Origin: Forficula auricularia
Taxonomy: Eukaryota > Arthropoda > Insecta > Dermaptera > Forficulidae
Length of the DNA: 64,000 bases
Assembly: GCA_024734495.1 (NCBI GenBank)
Contig: JALMQS010000061.1
Location: 8,350,286-8,414,285 of the forward strand
Direction of reading: 5' to 3'
A program made the position numbers and the translations under genes. Of the stretch, positions 11,628 through 23,690 are shown piece after piece. Each line of letters starts with the position of its first letter. Position 1 is the stretch's first letter. Under the pieces are notes generated by a model, which saw only the letters and a program-made list of their open reading frames with translations, did not search any database and had not been told where the DNA came from.

Positions 11628-12300
11628 GTAACCAGCTCTCTAGTAAAACAACAGACAACGAGTTGCACTGGGAATCGACTCATATTTCAGCATTTCATGA
11701 ATTATCTTTAGAAATGCTTGAAAATCATTTTATTTAAAAATTAAAATGACTTAAAATCATTTACTCAATATGAACATTTGACTGGTCAGAGTTTAGAATT
11801 CACTGGAAAGTTTTCAATATTTTTTTTTTGCTTATCCTATTAAGAAAAGTGTGAAACGTGGAGAAAAATTGTTTTCAAGAAAGTTTTTTTCGCTCTGTGA
11901 GATTCTGGTATCCTCGATGATTTAATAACAGAAGGTCAGAGAATTCTTATGCCAAAATGTTTGTATTTCTAAAACAAAAAACTGCTTATATTTGTTATGG
12001 TGTTAGGGAAAAGGGTCCTTATCTTCACCTATCAGTTTTTTCAGGAATGGCAAAATTTTGAGTTAAATGTGGGTATAATTTTTGATTATAGTACATATAT
12101 TTGAATTCAACAGCAAATTTTCATTCGGAATAGAATAATTGTGAGGGTAAAAATGGATGAAGTGCTCTATTTCCGTCTGCTTAAAAATTGTCAAAATTTA
12201 AACGGCTATAACGCATAACTAAGTTTTTTATTTTAGGTTAAAAATAAAATAAAATGAGAGAGTCTTCTGTTTTTTAAATAAAATAATTTTTAATTATTTC
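11628..12300 (+). other. presumed intron downstream of the exon
   Basis: AT-rich sequence starting with the GT donor. No next exon is seen; the intron probably extends through much or all of the window. Confidence 0.5.
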
Positions 12301-12343
12301 TAGAGACTATAGTTTCGAAGGCATTGCCTTCATCATCAGTCTA
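12301..12343 (-). ncRNA. hammerhead-like motif, family A, best-preserved copy
   Basis: Minus strand: helix I strand UAGA, CUGAUGA (core complete, C3 at 12339), extra U, helix II GAAGGC / GCCUUC closed by AAU, GAAA, helix III ACUAUAGU, then C at 12305 completing a GUC triplet, then UCUA pairing with UAGA. All conserved bases of the hammerhead consensus are present in order. The deviation is one unpaired U between the core A9 and helix II. Outside this motif the copy shows little of the foldback element from which it probably derives. Confidence 0.45.
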
Positions 12344-14699
12344 TCACAAATATTTCAAATTGGTTACAAATTAAGATTTATACATAGAAAATTTTGAAAA
12401 ATATATAATGTCTTTTTCTTCATGTTTCTTCTTGGGAGTTTAGAATATAACTGGAGCAATATCTGGGTTACTCTTTTGTTTAGGCATTTTCTAAAGAGTT
12501 TTACCTGAATGAATGGAATGTTTTTAAAAAAGGGTCATTGATAATTTCTAGTTTTTTACTTCTAAATATTCAAAAATTCATAACTGAGTCAATTTTTGAA
12601 TTTTTGGGCTGGACAAAAAGCGTGTTCTTCAGTTATTTCTTTAAAAACAGGGAATGCCATTAGCTCGATTTTGACCAGGTGAAGATAAAGGTCATTTTCC
12701 CTGAAACGATCACATTTTAAGCTTTCTAGCTTCAGAACTTGTGATTCAGAGCTACGGAATTGAATGAATTGTTCTATTGAATGGCTAAATTTTGAAATCA
12801 TGTTTATATTAAAGAATTTTGCACCACCCAGCCAGGTTACAATATTCTACTTCGAACCGTTCGCTGAAGAAAAATTGGCAAATCGCTAAAATTTTCAGAA
12901 AAAATACTATCTTAATTAAAAAATATTAATTTTTTTCCTCCAATTTTACAAAACGAGTCAGAATAATTTAAAAAGATTCCATTAAAAAATTATGGGATTA
13001 TTATTTATTTGACACTAGATATTATAAAAGACAAACAAATTTATCTATTGAAGAAGTAATTTTTAAACTACTCTTTCAATTATGAATTTTGTGACTGCAT
13101 TTATAATTAAGGAAGGGTAATAGCATCTTTATGATTTTTTCAGTTCATTTAATTAATTAAGTACTATGAGACCATTATATAATTTCAATTCGCAAATAAT
13201 AATAAAAAATCAAGCTTTATATATAATAACGAATATTTAAGAATTGTATAAGATTTACAGAATTAAATTAAATAATATATTATTTAAAATTCAATCTACA
13301 TATAATCTCTATTTATATTTATTATTTATACTATTTTCGTTTTGAATATTAACTTTCTAAAAGGAAGTGAAAAAATGATAGAGTAGGAATGAAGGCGATT
13401 GATTGGGTCAAATCAATCAATAGGACTTTATCCTCGATGATGATTAATAGGATTAAAATTTGAAAAATAAAGAGAAAATTGCATTGGTTTAATACTAGTA
13501 ATAAATATCAATTGTATAAATGAATAGAAAACTTTAAAACTATAAAAATATCTTGGAATGAATCTAATGAGATTCTAATGATATGGATGGGTATCTTTTT
13601 TTAAAATGTACATTCTAAAAAGAGATTAGATATAAACCAAAAAAAAATATCCGCTGAATCATAGAATAAATTCTGATTATTTTATTATTCTGATGAAGAA
13701 CAATGCTATTATTCTTTAGCTATAATTTATCTTGGTGATCAGAGAATTCAAAAAATATTAAAATATAATATTCCAAATTTCAACCCTTTTTAGACATGAC
13801 CAGATTTTAATTTTCATTGAATATGATTTGATTGGATATGTTGTTCGAACCATACAGCAATTCAATTCTGACCTTATTACAATTTTTACCAATCCTTTCA
13901 ATCTAAAAAAATACCTATCTATTTTACTACCATAACTGTTCCATGTACTTTAGATAAAATTAATAATTATTTCGTCCTTTAGCTGACTTTTAGCAATTCA
14001 ACAATAAACCATTAAAATATCCAAGTTATATCTCTTGAATTAGAAAAAAAATCATTCATAAATCCATAAGATGTAAACCCAGAATCTGATGCTTTGATTC
14101 AACAAATAAAATAAAAGATTTATTATCATTTTAATTTCAGTAATTTGATTTTTTTTTTTATCTAAGTTTGAAATGAAACAATTCTCCAGAGTAATAATTA
14201 AATGGGATACGGGCTCTATAAAAAATGATTCATATTTAATTCAAATATAGATGATGACCTCTGTATACTCAATAGTCGTCACCCGCATTAAATTAAGAGA
14301 ATTCAGATTCCAATGTACCAGCTCTAAAGAATCACAGCCGGTTTTTTATTTATAAATGTAATTATTGAAAATAATATATGTACCATTGTATCTACCAGAT
14401 ATTGGGCATAATTAAATAGAATTGAATCAATTTCGTATTTAATTTATTTATTTATTATATTTATTAATCACATGACATATTGGTAAGTAAATTTTAATTA
14501 AATTCGATATGAAATTAATTCTCTATTTCATTCCATTTTATCTATTATATTTATTATATATACCTGTAGTTATATAACATAATGGTATATATGTACAATG
14601 TACATATATGAAACTGAATTTCACTCATAATAACAGAAAATTAATTCTCATAATGGGTCATAACTTTTCAAAAGGATTTCCAAGTTTTGCATAAATCAA
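12344..14699. other. AT-rich sequence, no feature recognised
   Basis: Over 2 kb of AT-rich DNA with short A/T runs. Minor palindrome ATGTACAATGTACATATATG near 14590-14611. No coding, RNA or transposon signature seen. Confidence 0.4.
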
Positions 14700-15165
14700 A
14701 GCATCAGTCCCTTTGAGTGCTATATTTTTTTGAATTCTTTTTTATTGCTTCCTAGAAGGGCAATATCATTAGCAAATCTTAGTATAGCAAACTTTTGTCA
14801 ATGTATTTCAATTCCTGCATCAATTTTATCCTTCAATTCTTTAAGTATCGCTTCTTCTATGAAAGATATAAATTTAAAATCATGGGTTGCAGCACGTATC
14901 CTTGTCTTACCTCATTTTTTCTTTTGACTTCTCTTTATTCATCTCCAATATTTAATATTGCCATCTGGTTTTGGTTTAATTTGTAAATTAATCTTCTCAC
15001 CCAAAATTTTATTCCCGTTTGAAAATTATGGACATAATTCCCAATTAACGTTATCGAATGCTTTTTTCTAGATCTATGAATCCAATGTAGACAGAATCTT
15101 TGCTGATAAAAGCCGAACTGGTCTTCTCCCAGATTTTTTCAACTCTTTGTTCCAATCTTCTTAGG

Positions 15166-16305
15166 AGCCATCCATAAATTACGTCACACTAATTTTATGA
15201 TTTTTGGAACCCCCATCCCCGTCCTTGTCACAGGTGATTACATTTGTGTGACCCCCCCCATTCCCCTGGTGTGACGTCACATATTTTGCAATTTTAAATT
15301 TATAAATGATTAAATTGAAACACCACTTCAAAAAATTATTTATATTTTTCTATTTAAAACAGTGGCGTGGGGTCCGTGGCTGCTGTGGATGCGACCCATC
15401 CCTAAAATTTCAAACATTTAGAGTATTTTCATAAATACATAATAAATAAGGTCAATTTCAAAATTTCAGAAGGATCTTTAAATTTTCAAATTAATATCCG
15501 TTATTTCAAATATTTCTATAAAAATCATTTTTTGTTTTGAAAATTATATTGGTTCTCGAAATGAAATAAAATTGTTGCATAGTTTCAAGGGGCAATTAAA
15601 ATGAATGATTTTTGCAAAAAGGGTGCCGATAGAAGGTTTGAAGTCTCTGCCTGGTCCAGTTCAAGCATGTTAAAGGCAAGTCTAGACTAGTTTTAGTCGA
15701 ATAGACATAAAATCGTTCTCGCCGAGGAACTATTATTACAAAAACTATTATATTATTATAAAAAGAGAATATTTGGACTAATCCATTTGTAAGAAAATTC
15801 TCAATATATAAGATCAGAAATAACTAAGAATGCGTTGTCATAAGTCATACCTTGCTAGAATTAATTTCTGAATCCTATCCTCAGTCACACAATACAGTAT
15901 CCATTTGGGGGGAAGGTCCCAAAATATATTTTTTAAAAATTTAATGTTAAATTTAAAAAATAACGAAAAAATGATGCCGTATTGGATGAAATTTGCAAAA
16001 AAAAGCAAAAATTAAAATAAAATTTCAAAAAATGAAGTTAGTCACCAAGAGCCACTGATTTAAAATCATTTTTTATAAAATCAATAATAAATCAAGCATT
16101 ATAGAAATTTTACAAAACAACAAATCAACGATACAAAATTTAATCATTCTGTGTCCATGGACATTTTAAAGTTTTTCGTTAGAGTTGAGTTTTAATACTT
16201 TCGATTTATACATGTGACGTCATGAAGCTTATGACTCGTACCCCCCTTGTCACACGATATCACAATTTGTTGACCCCCTCCCTGTGACGTAATTTGTGGA
16301 TGGCC
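15166..16305. mobile_element. DNA transposon with CCATCCATAAATTACGTCACA termini
   Basis: The left end AGCCATCCATAAATTACGTC and the right end (inverse of GGCCATCCACAAATTACGTC) form terminal repeats. The flanks carry a perfect 7-bp duplication TCTTAGG (15159-15165 and 16306-16312). Subterminal C-rich and GTGACGTCA motifs occur at both ends. It inserted into the LINE RT and was later split by a hAT element at 15360-16057. It is non-autonomous; the superfamily is uncertain, though the duplication length is near that of hAT. Confidence 0.75.
15360..16057. mobile_element. non-autonomous hAT element, copy A
   Basis: Begins CAGTGGCGTGGGGTCC and ends CACCAAGAGCCACTG, with a perfect 8-bp duplication ATTTAAAA (15352-15359 and 16058-16065). 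It is the inverted homologue of 62146-63131, sharing CATCCCTAAAATTTCAAACA, TTTTCATAAATA and TAACGAAAA..ATGATGCCGTAT. No ORF of note. It is nested inside the 15166-16305 element. Confidence 0.88.
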
Positions 16306-16372
16306 TCTTAGGATTGTTTTGGCTAGGATTTTGGAGACATGTGAAGTTAAGTAAAATATCAGCTCTTTAGAA

Positions 16373-16622
16373 CAGTGTTCCGCAAACTTTTTGTGTTCAA
16401 GGTACACCTACCAAATCAAGAAATTTTAGAGGTACACCAAAGAACAAAACAATGTTTATATAATATTTATTTATTATTAAAATCAATATAATATGAAAAG
16501 ATGTTTAATGAGAAATGTGAGCCTCTTATCTTTTCTTCACAAAACTTAAGATTTTTCCACGGCACGCCAACTAATGACCACTGTACACCAGTATGCCGCG
16601 AAACACACTTTGCGGAACACTG
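16373..16622. mobile_element. hAT-type MITE
   Basis: Ends CAGTGTTCCGCAAACTTTTT and CTTTGCGGAACACTG, flanked by a perfect 8-bp duplication CTTTAGAA (16365-16372, 16623-16630). It lies at the 5' side of the fossil LINE and may have cut it. No coding capacity. Confidence 0.88.
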
Positions 16623-16630
16623 CTTTAGAA

Positions 16631-19170
16631 TATTTGAAAAAAAAACTTAATTTGCAGTTTATTTTTGTTTTTTTAGAAATTTATTTATTTTAGGACTGTC
16701 GATGGAAATTTACTTACTGTATACTGGAGAATTTCCTTATTAAACTACAAATTGCTTCTCTTTTATTTGGAACATTTCAGTTCTCTTTGTGTTTAAAATA
16801 TTTTGAGTTATAGTTCGAGATATTTTAGGCAGGCATTTATAAAACTAGTTATTTTATATTATTGAAATCACTATCTAATTAATATGTACCTAAGAAAATG
16901 GATTGAAAAGTATAGAAAGGATAGTCGAATTTTTATTTTTCCCCTGTAAGCTTGACAACCGACCCTCGTCTGTCTAATCCTCATAAGAGCAACTTGGTAT
17001 GTCTCATAACTTCTTGAAGGACTTATCAACTATAGACAACTAACGTGATTAATTGGCTTGAAGTGCTTGGATCTTGTTCATGTCTAAAACTAAACCAATC
17101 CTTGACTTTTCATGCTTGCAGAGATATTCTGTTAAATCCGATAACATCTTGATCGACATTATCATTGCTTCCTGATGGTTGACTCCCACCCTTAGATTGC
17201 ATTACTACCATATCATTATCTATTATTAGTCGGATAGCATCTAATAGCATAATTATTAATATCAGTTTGCGGTGCGTTATCACGTCATTCATGCCAGATG
17301 CTATCACACTATTAAGGAGACCGTCAATCGTCGCTTGCTCATTAATCGCCAAATGTTCATGTTCCACATCAATTCGCTAGTGCTTGATTTGCCTACAATT
17401 ATCCAATCCATTAAAAGCATTTCCTTCCAAAAAAAGACAAAATCTTATTATATATTTTTTCAATTCATTATCTGATATAATGTTTCCATTTTTATTTAAT
17501 TTATTAAATTTTTTTATTTGGAATTATTATTATTTTTTTTTATCAATTTCCAAATCTACTCTCTCTTCATCCAATATTTAATTTTCATTCCACGTTTATT
17601 TATGTTTTTATTTAATTTTTTATATGAATCGTTTGGGAATAGTCCTTAAGGGTATATTGGTTACTGAATTGAAACAGAGCAGATATAAATCGTTGAGTGA
17701 ATGTTTTTTCCATCCGTATTTATATTAAGGCTTTTAAAATAGGTACTCTCCCCAACAAATCTATTTGCGTATTCGTAATTAACTTTTGTACACATTTATA
17801 ATTAATAGCGTACATCTTCAAACATTCAACTTTTAGAGGCTTTTTTTATTGAAAACATTGGCAAAGCTTGGATTACTTAATTAACGAAATACAAATACAA
17901 CATAAAATCATGAGGAAATTATAGAAAATAAATCTATATAAATTCTTATAACTCTTTTATAGATTGAAAACAATAAAAAATTTAGTTCAATATATGAAGC
18001 GTTTCAGAATTTTTAAGATCCAGGGTGGTATTTCAAATCCCCCCCACCTCCATTTCTCCTTGGAGCATTTATTTTTTGTCAAGTGGTAGAAACGTGGTAA
18101 AAAAATAAAATAGAAAATTTTATTTGCCAATAAAATATTTATAGACTCTGGACTTTCTATTGTAGATATCATTTTTGGTTCCCATCATTTTGCACCCTCT
18201 TTAAAAATGCCAGGTCCCAAATAAGTTACGAGATTTTTATTTTTTCAAAAAAATCTGCCCCGTTTTTGGTTTAAGTATCTCTGGAAACTTTATGATAAAT
18301 TAACGAATAATTTTCTATTACACTGCGAAAATTCAGCTTCCTAAGGTTATTTGTGCTTTGAAATTAGAAAGTTTTCTATTTAGATTGCATTCTTCCCTAT
18401 GTTCAAACCCTTTTGAGTCTTCTGGGCTTTAAATTTTGATCCCACTCCCTCCTATTTTGGGACCCCTTTCAAATTAGTTTGGGAGGCACCGCCTCTGCTG
18501 CACCCCGTTTGTCTGCCACTTTCAGAAGGGTACGAATTAATGAATTATAATTTTGCAACTGCACATTCAATCGTAAACGCTATAATAATAAATTATAATA
18601 ATAATCATGTCATAATAACTGATAATTATTCCTTACCACTTACTTCAATATAGAAAAATTAAATTACCTTTGTAAAAAAAAAAAAATGGAAGAAAATACA
18701 GTGTGATGAATCGAATTCTAACATAAACTTAATTGACAAAAATATCAATTCATTATTCCAATATTACTTTTTACCAATAAAATACTATTGATTAACTTAT
18801 CATCAATTCTAAGAGCTCCAAACGTCTAGGTATATTATCGATTGTTGTTCTTTTAATAATAAATATAAGTATAGTCTATATCCATTGGCAAAGCTCATAA
18901 TTTACGATATAAAAAATGTAATAAAAGGGCATTAGAATCGTATTATTAGGAGGAGAGTATGTTTAATGATTTCATATAAGATCACGAATAAAATATTTTT
19001 TGATTAATTTATTCGATTTTTACTCTTCCCTTGGGGAAGGTGACTGGCTCATTGTTCATGGCAGGCTCTAGCAAAAAGAACATCAATCCTGGACTCCCGG
19101 ATCGCCCTCGAATTCATATATGAAAAATGTCCCATTTTATCAACGTACCATTATGTTTGTTCATCATTTG
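16631..19170. other. AT-rich sequence with repeat debris
   Basis: No confident gene. An 85-codon minus-strand ORF at 17110-17367 has mixed composition (VIASGMNDVITHRKLILIIM) but no splice or start support and no family I recognise. From 18015 to 18530, C-rich phrases such as AAATCCCCCCCACC and GGAGGCACCGCCTCTGC suggest worn transposon ends. Confidence 0.35.
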
Positions 19171-19189
19171 ATAGTCAATGGCTAACGAG

Positions 19190-19500
19190 GGCATTCTTAT
19201 TGAACTCGCTCCTGAATCCCCCCCCCCTGGAGGTATTTTTCTCCCTATTGGCTAGATCACTCAGTGGCGTAAATAGCAGCCTTGCCCCCGGGTGTAAGCT
19301 GAAATCATTCGATTCAAGTGGAAAAAGAATTCCCCCCGCGGTTACCATAATACTTCTGCAAAGGTTTTCACGTGGAAATATTTTAGCTTTTGGTCTCTCC
19401 CCTTCCTGGACAAAGGGCGGGAGGTAAGGGCCATGGCCGCCACGTGTTGCCTCGGGGCCACGTGTTTTCATCCCCCGGGTTGGCAAGGGAACCATCCATT
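19190..19500. repeat. GC-rich repeat with apposed hAT-like ends
   Basis: GGCTAGATCACT is followed directly by CAGTGGCGTAAATAGC, which looks like two hAT termini meeting head to head near 19260. C-rich runs and CCACGTG boxes follow. Overlapping ORFs on both strands (for example 19175-19495 minus) arise from the GC content and are not genes. Confidence 0.4.
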
Positions 19501-19978
19501 AGTCCTTGTTCATCCTGAGATCCTGACTCGCCATAAGCAACATGCACCACAACTTTTCTCTTTAGAAATATTAGATACTCACTTTTTCATGCCGGAGTTG
19601 GTTTACGAGTGGCCAGCTAATCACTACCATACTGTCTAACTCATTTATTCATTTAAAATGGTTTCTCAATGTACAATAGAAAAGATTAATTTAGTTTATT
19701 CTTTGAAGTACTCTTTTCAGAAATTACATATTCTTTCTTTTTTAATTTAAATTGAAGAAAAATAACTGAAGCGAACACAAATCGAAATGAAAACTTAAAA
19801 GAGCTTACTTTTTTACAGATTCGCTTTAGAAAAAAATGAAAGAAAAGAAATATATCAATGTCGTTCCCAGACACTTTTTTACCTGAAAAATAAAAAATAT
19901 TTAACAAAATTTCAATATTTTTTATTGATCCAAAAAAAACAGTAAATTATTCACAGAATACTCATTACTACTATTTTA

Positions 19979-20044
19979 TTGAAGGAGACAATAAAAGAGT
20001 GTGTGTTCTGCTGGAATTTTAAATTTTATTTATTGTCTCCTTCA
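19979..20044. repeat. perfect 17-bp inverted repeat
   Basis: TTGAAGGAGACAATAAA and its exact inverse are separated by 32 bp. It could form a stem; nothing around it indicates a function. Confidence 0.6.
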
Positions 20045-20209
20045 ATATATAAAAACGAGCTTCGAAGGCGTGCCGAAAGTCCTGGCGGAGCAGCGTCTCA
20101 GTCAAAAATTTTTATTCCTCTTAAAAAACCACACTCCAAATGTATACCCGTAAACTACCGAAAATACATCGTCTCTTAAAAGTTTCGCCTCTTTAATTTT
20201 TGAGTGCCT

Positions 20210-20227
20210 GGGGGGGGGGGGGGGGGG
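20210..20227 (+). repeat. poly-G run of 18
   Basis: Eighteen consecutive G in AT-rich DNA. A second run of twelve G lies at 23595-23606. Such runs can form quadruplexes and are error-prone in assemblies. Confidence 0.9.
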
Positions 20228-20382
20228 AGAAATAATTATGAATATATTTAAAATTTAAATTTAAATTTCATTTTTCCTTTTCAAAACAAAAACAATGAAA
20301 TGATTTATGAACTGCAAAAAATTCGCAGGCTGAACCATGGAAATTATTCAAATTTACGCGGTTCAATTAATTTAATTAATTA

Positions 20383-20580
20383 CAAAAAATATATTTAATG
20401 TTTCTTAATTTAAAATGAATCGGAGTCTTTCATTTCAAAATTACAATTATATTTCAAATTTGCCTGGTTAATGAAAATCGATTGGAGCCATCAGTTTAAA
20501 ATCCGGGCTGACAATATATTTCAAATTTGCCTCGTTAATTAATATATATTTAATGTTTCTTAATTTAAAATCTATTGGTG
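20383..20580. repeat. local direct duplication
   Basis: ATATTTAATGTTTCTTAATT and ATATTTCAAATTTGCCT-GTTAAT each occur twice within 200 bp, indicating a small tandem duplication with rearranged order. Confidence 0.55.
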
Positions 20581-20693
20581 TTTTTTCATTTTCATTCGAG
20601 TTCAAATGAATACAATATTATCTCGACACAAAGTCTAAATCAAAAATTTATAGTTTTAGTAACAGAAATCATGGTATATATATTAATGTTACA

Positions 20694-20900
20694 TTGGTCT
20701 AGTGGTTAAAGCTAATGACCTTAGTTCAATAGTTCGTAGGTTCGATTCTAGGCAAGAGGGAAATTTTTTTAGAGAAATTTCTCTTAGCGTTGTTACAAAT
20801 TAATCTAGATAAATATATATAGTATTCTGCTACCCTCGGCACAAAAACTTTCAACTACTATTTTATTTTAATATTTATGCAGACACAATAATTACTTACC
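20694..20900 (+). mobile_element. tRNA-like SINE or pseudogene
   Basis: TTGGTCTAGTGGTTAAAG (A-box-like) and GTAGGTTCGATTCTAGG (B-box-like) about 45 bp apart, but without a complementary acceptor stem, so not a functional tRNA gene. The sequence ends near TGCTACCCTCGGCACAAAAA, shared with DNA beside foldback family A at 27819 and 10146. Confidence 0.5.
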
Positions 20901-22390
20901 TAATTATATATATTTAATTTTCAAATTATTTATTTACATTACCTTGAGAGGTAAGACGCACTTGCCGAGGCCCTCATTTTTTAATGATATTCAAAATAAT
21001 AATTCGAATAATTACTTTTTTATTAAAGTCACTTTCATACAATTTTCAATATGATAAAAAAATAATAATACATTCAATCAGATGAAATAATGGTTTCAAG
21101 TATTTTTTTTTTATTTGTTTATATCTTGACCCTACTTTTCAGTATCACTTAATAATCTGGCACCAAAGGCCTTCAAATGTGTAAATATAGAAATGGGTAT
21201 CTTTAGACGAAAGAAAGAGAGAGAGAATAAATCGTCTATTGAAATTATATAAAGAATATGTAACCTAAGGTTTAATAAAATCTCACCCTTCAAGTGCACC
21301 CCATCATCATGTTCCATCCCTTGTTTATTACCCTTAATTAAATATCACAGAGAAGGGCCTAGTTTCACCTTTCAAGCATCAACATTCTAGGATTTCGAAA
21401 ATCGTTTGATACTAAAAACTGTAATTAAAAAGTAAAAAAAATCTTTTATTGATTTGAATTGATAAATATGTATAATAAATATTCAAATGATTTTCTCTCA
21501 TGATAAGCACCTTCATTACTAGAAATTTTTATTTCATAAGCGGACAAGCTATAAACAAAATTACGATCATATTATTATTTAAATAAAATCGTTACCTTTT
21601 ATTATTATTTAATTGGAAGTGGAGCTGACAGAGTCAGTCTCTCCTCCTCCATCTCCAACCACTCTCCATCCCACAGACCCTCTCCCCAACCCCGGGACAC
21701 CACGCCCCATTTCCAACCACTCTCCACCCCACTTACCCTCTCATCGACCACGGAAACCTTTCCCCAGCCTCCGATCAGCCTTCACCTCACCAAGCCTTAA
21801 GCAAATAAAATCAAATAAAACAAACCGAAAATATTTATTTAAAATTTAACCATACATATTAAGCCAAAAATACGTACCTAGAATATTGAACGGAAATGGA
21901 TATAATTATTCAATTAAATTAACCAAAAACATCCACAAAAAATTCCTTCGGAATAAATTTTACATCTCCGTTTTCCTTCTTTTACATCAAACTCATCAAG
22001 CCCTCATGATATTATTGTTTTTGCACCAAGGGACTATTTATTTTGTCAAGACATTTTCATTTCGTTTATTATTAAAAGAACTTAATTTTGGTCAGCTTTT
22101 GTCTGTTCTGCCAATGTCATCTTATACCCTTAAGGGTTTACGTTTCACGTTGAGATTGAGGGCCACAACTACCATTATTTCTTTTAGGACTCCCAGATTC
22201 CAGGAAGATGCAAGCAACAATAACGGTAGTAAATATGTCAACATTTGATTAATTTCTGAGATCTAATGTGTTAGGGTGCTATTAAAATGGCAGTTGTAAA
22301 TAAATTAGTTGAATATATTTTGAGGGAGAGGATAACATCTAAGAAAATCACAAGAGGTCATCTATTAGATTCGAGGTGGAATGGATTATT
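20901..22390. other. AT-rich sequence with a C-rich patch
   Basis: 21613-21800 is C-rich imperfect simple sequence (CCAACCACTCTCCA type), which gives a proline-rich ORF that I do not regard as a gene. A 120-codon ORF at 21886-22248 lacks family motifs or splice support. The C-rich patch resembles the tails at 29.8 and 63.65 kb. Confidence 0.4.
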
Positions 22391-22395
22391 TTTAA

Positions 22396-22548
22396 TTGTA
22401 TGTCAGAAGGGATGTTTTTGGTTCCTCGGAAATCGAACTCGAGTGTCAGAGGGGTTCACCTCACAGGGTAGCCAATTGGCACGAATTTCTAATTTTGACA
22501 CTCAGGTTCGATTGCCGAGGGGTAAAAACAAACCTTCTGACATATAAT
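22396..22548. mobile_element. hairpin element with B-box-like sequence in each arm
   Basis: Arms of about 50 bp: TATGTCAGAAGG..TTGGTTCCTCGGAAATCGAACTCGAGTGTCA and, inverted, TGACACTCAGGTTCGATTGCCGAGGGGTAAAAACAAACCTTCTGACATA. Read outward, each arm contains GTTCGATT(K)CCGAGG, a tRNA B-box-like string. It may be a head-to-head tRNA-derived repeat or a MITE. No clear target duplication. Confidence 0.6.
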
Positions 22549-22559
22549 TAAGTATAATT

Positions 22560-23445
22560 CACTTAGGTCTAATAAATGACAACCTCTTATATTTTCTTAG
22601 CAATTTAAAATCTATTTCTATGAGCAATTTGAACTCTTATATGAAGAGTATATAGTAATATAAGTGTATAGTAATATATTTTAAAAATTTAATTAGAATA
22701 TCCCGTTTGTATATTTTACTTTTATCTAAAAATATTATTGTTTTCATTCACATATATTACAATTTCAAATTCAACTTTTTTTTTTTTTTTTTACTTTCAA
22801 AAAAGATACAAAATCAAGAGAAGTTTAATATACCTATTTTGTCTTATATCAAGTACATTTCAGAGAATTAATTAGAGAGCTTTTAGGATATTGACTGGTT
22901 TTTCGTTACCAGAAACCATCCACCCTTGCTTTCAATTTCTAAGAGAAATTAATGAATTTGATATATATTTTGTATGGAAGTCAAGTAACAACACAATGAT
23001 AACAACCTATAACAACATTCTGTAGTTTCTATACCTGTTCTTTGTTCCATTCCAAGTGCAACTTGTTGAGGTACGTGCTCTTTAATTAGATTCTAAATAC
23101 TAAGTTTTTAGTTCTCTACACCTCCAAACATCCTAATAAATTTCATCATTCAAATCTTCATGAATAAGTTTCCTTTCACAAAGTTAGCGAGGAGTTTATT
23201 TTATTAAATATTCAGGAAAGAGGCATTCAATTTTTTTTATAAAATTAAATATTTTGAACTAATTTATTGATGGTTTTTTATTTTAATTGAATAAATACAG
23301 CTCTTGTGTGAAAACAATCTTAAAATATTTTTTCAATATCCAAAAGTTTCGGAAAAAATTCTTCCTTTATCAGTGGAAATTTGCAAAAATAGTTGCAATA
23401 AGAAGGAACGATAAAGAACTTATTATCTCAAGTTACTAATTATCT
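22560..23445. other. AT-rich sequence, no feature recognised
   Basis: Includes a poly-T run near 22776-22793. No ORF or repeat end. Confidence 0.4.
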
Positions 23446-23453
23446 AATACAGT

Positions 23454-23690
23454 GTTTATCATCCTGTCTGCCGTGAGAGACTGTCAAATGTGCCGCAAGG
23501 CATTTTTAATATAGGCATAAATAAACAATTTATATTTAAGTTTATTATTAATTCCTACGGCATATTTAGGGACCCGACCCTTGGAAAATTTTGCGGGGGG
23601 GGGGGGTGCGATTCTTAAATCAGAATCCGATCTAGGAAAATTACTAAAAAGGGTGTGGATAGAATTATCTAACTTCTTCATTTAAAGCGA
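23454..23690. mobile_element. hAT-like terminal fragment
   Basis: CAGTGTTTATCATCCTGTCT and TGCCGTGAGAGACTGTCAAA resemble the left end of the element at 24048. No right end or duplication is found, so it is a truncated relic. Confidence 0.45.

Larger units (their letters stand above)
14700..16364 (-). pseudogene. Fossil LINE reverse transcriptase, split by insertions
   Basis: Minus-strand translation before and after the 15166-16305 insertion gives pieces of an RT in the right order: LTSHVSKILAKTILR (16313-16364), then across the junction RLEQRVEKIWE, VYIGFIDLEK (about 15070-15100), FISFIEEAILKELKDKIDAG (about 14810-14880) and LRFANDIALLGSN (about 14750-14785). The last is the catalytic FADD box with one Asp lost. 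Joining the two sides across one copy of TCTTAGG restores a continuous frame, showing the RT was there first. It resembles the 'endonuclease-reverse transcriptase' LINEs common in insects. Multiple stops and shifts show it is dead. Confidence 0.72.

Noticed and set aside
11397..11658. Minus-strand ORFs of 73 and 60 codons
   Set aside because: Antisense shadows of the real + strand exon at 11480-11627, which has splice sites and a conserved motif.
17110..17367. 85-codon minus ORF with mixed amino-acid composition
   Set aside because: Not excluded as an exon, but no splice sites, homology or repeated copy supports it. Recorded in the region entry only.
19175..19495. 106-codon minus ORF in GC-rich DNA
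   Set aside because: Lies across apposed hAT-like ends; overlapping ORFs on the other strand; no domain. A by-product of composition.
20694..20766. Functional tRNA gene
   Set aside because: A and B boxes are present but no 7-bp acceptor pairing can be formed; called tRNA-like. The same holds for 27343 and 4470.
21613..21849. Proline-rich 78-codon ORF
   Set aside because: Encoded by C-rich imperfect simple sequence like that at 63.65 kb.
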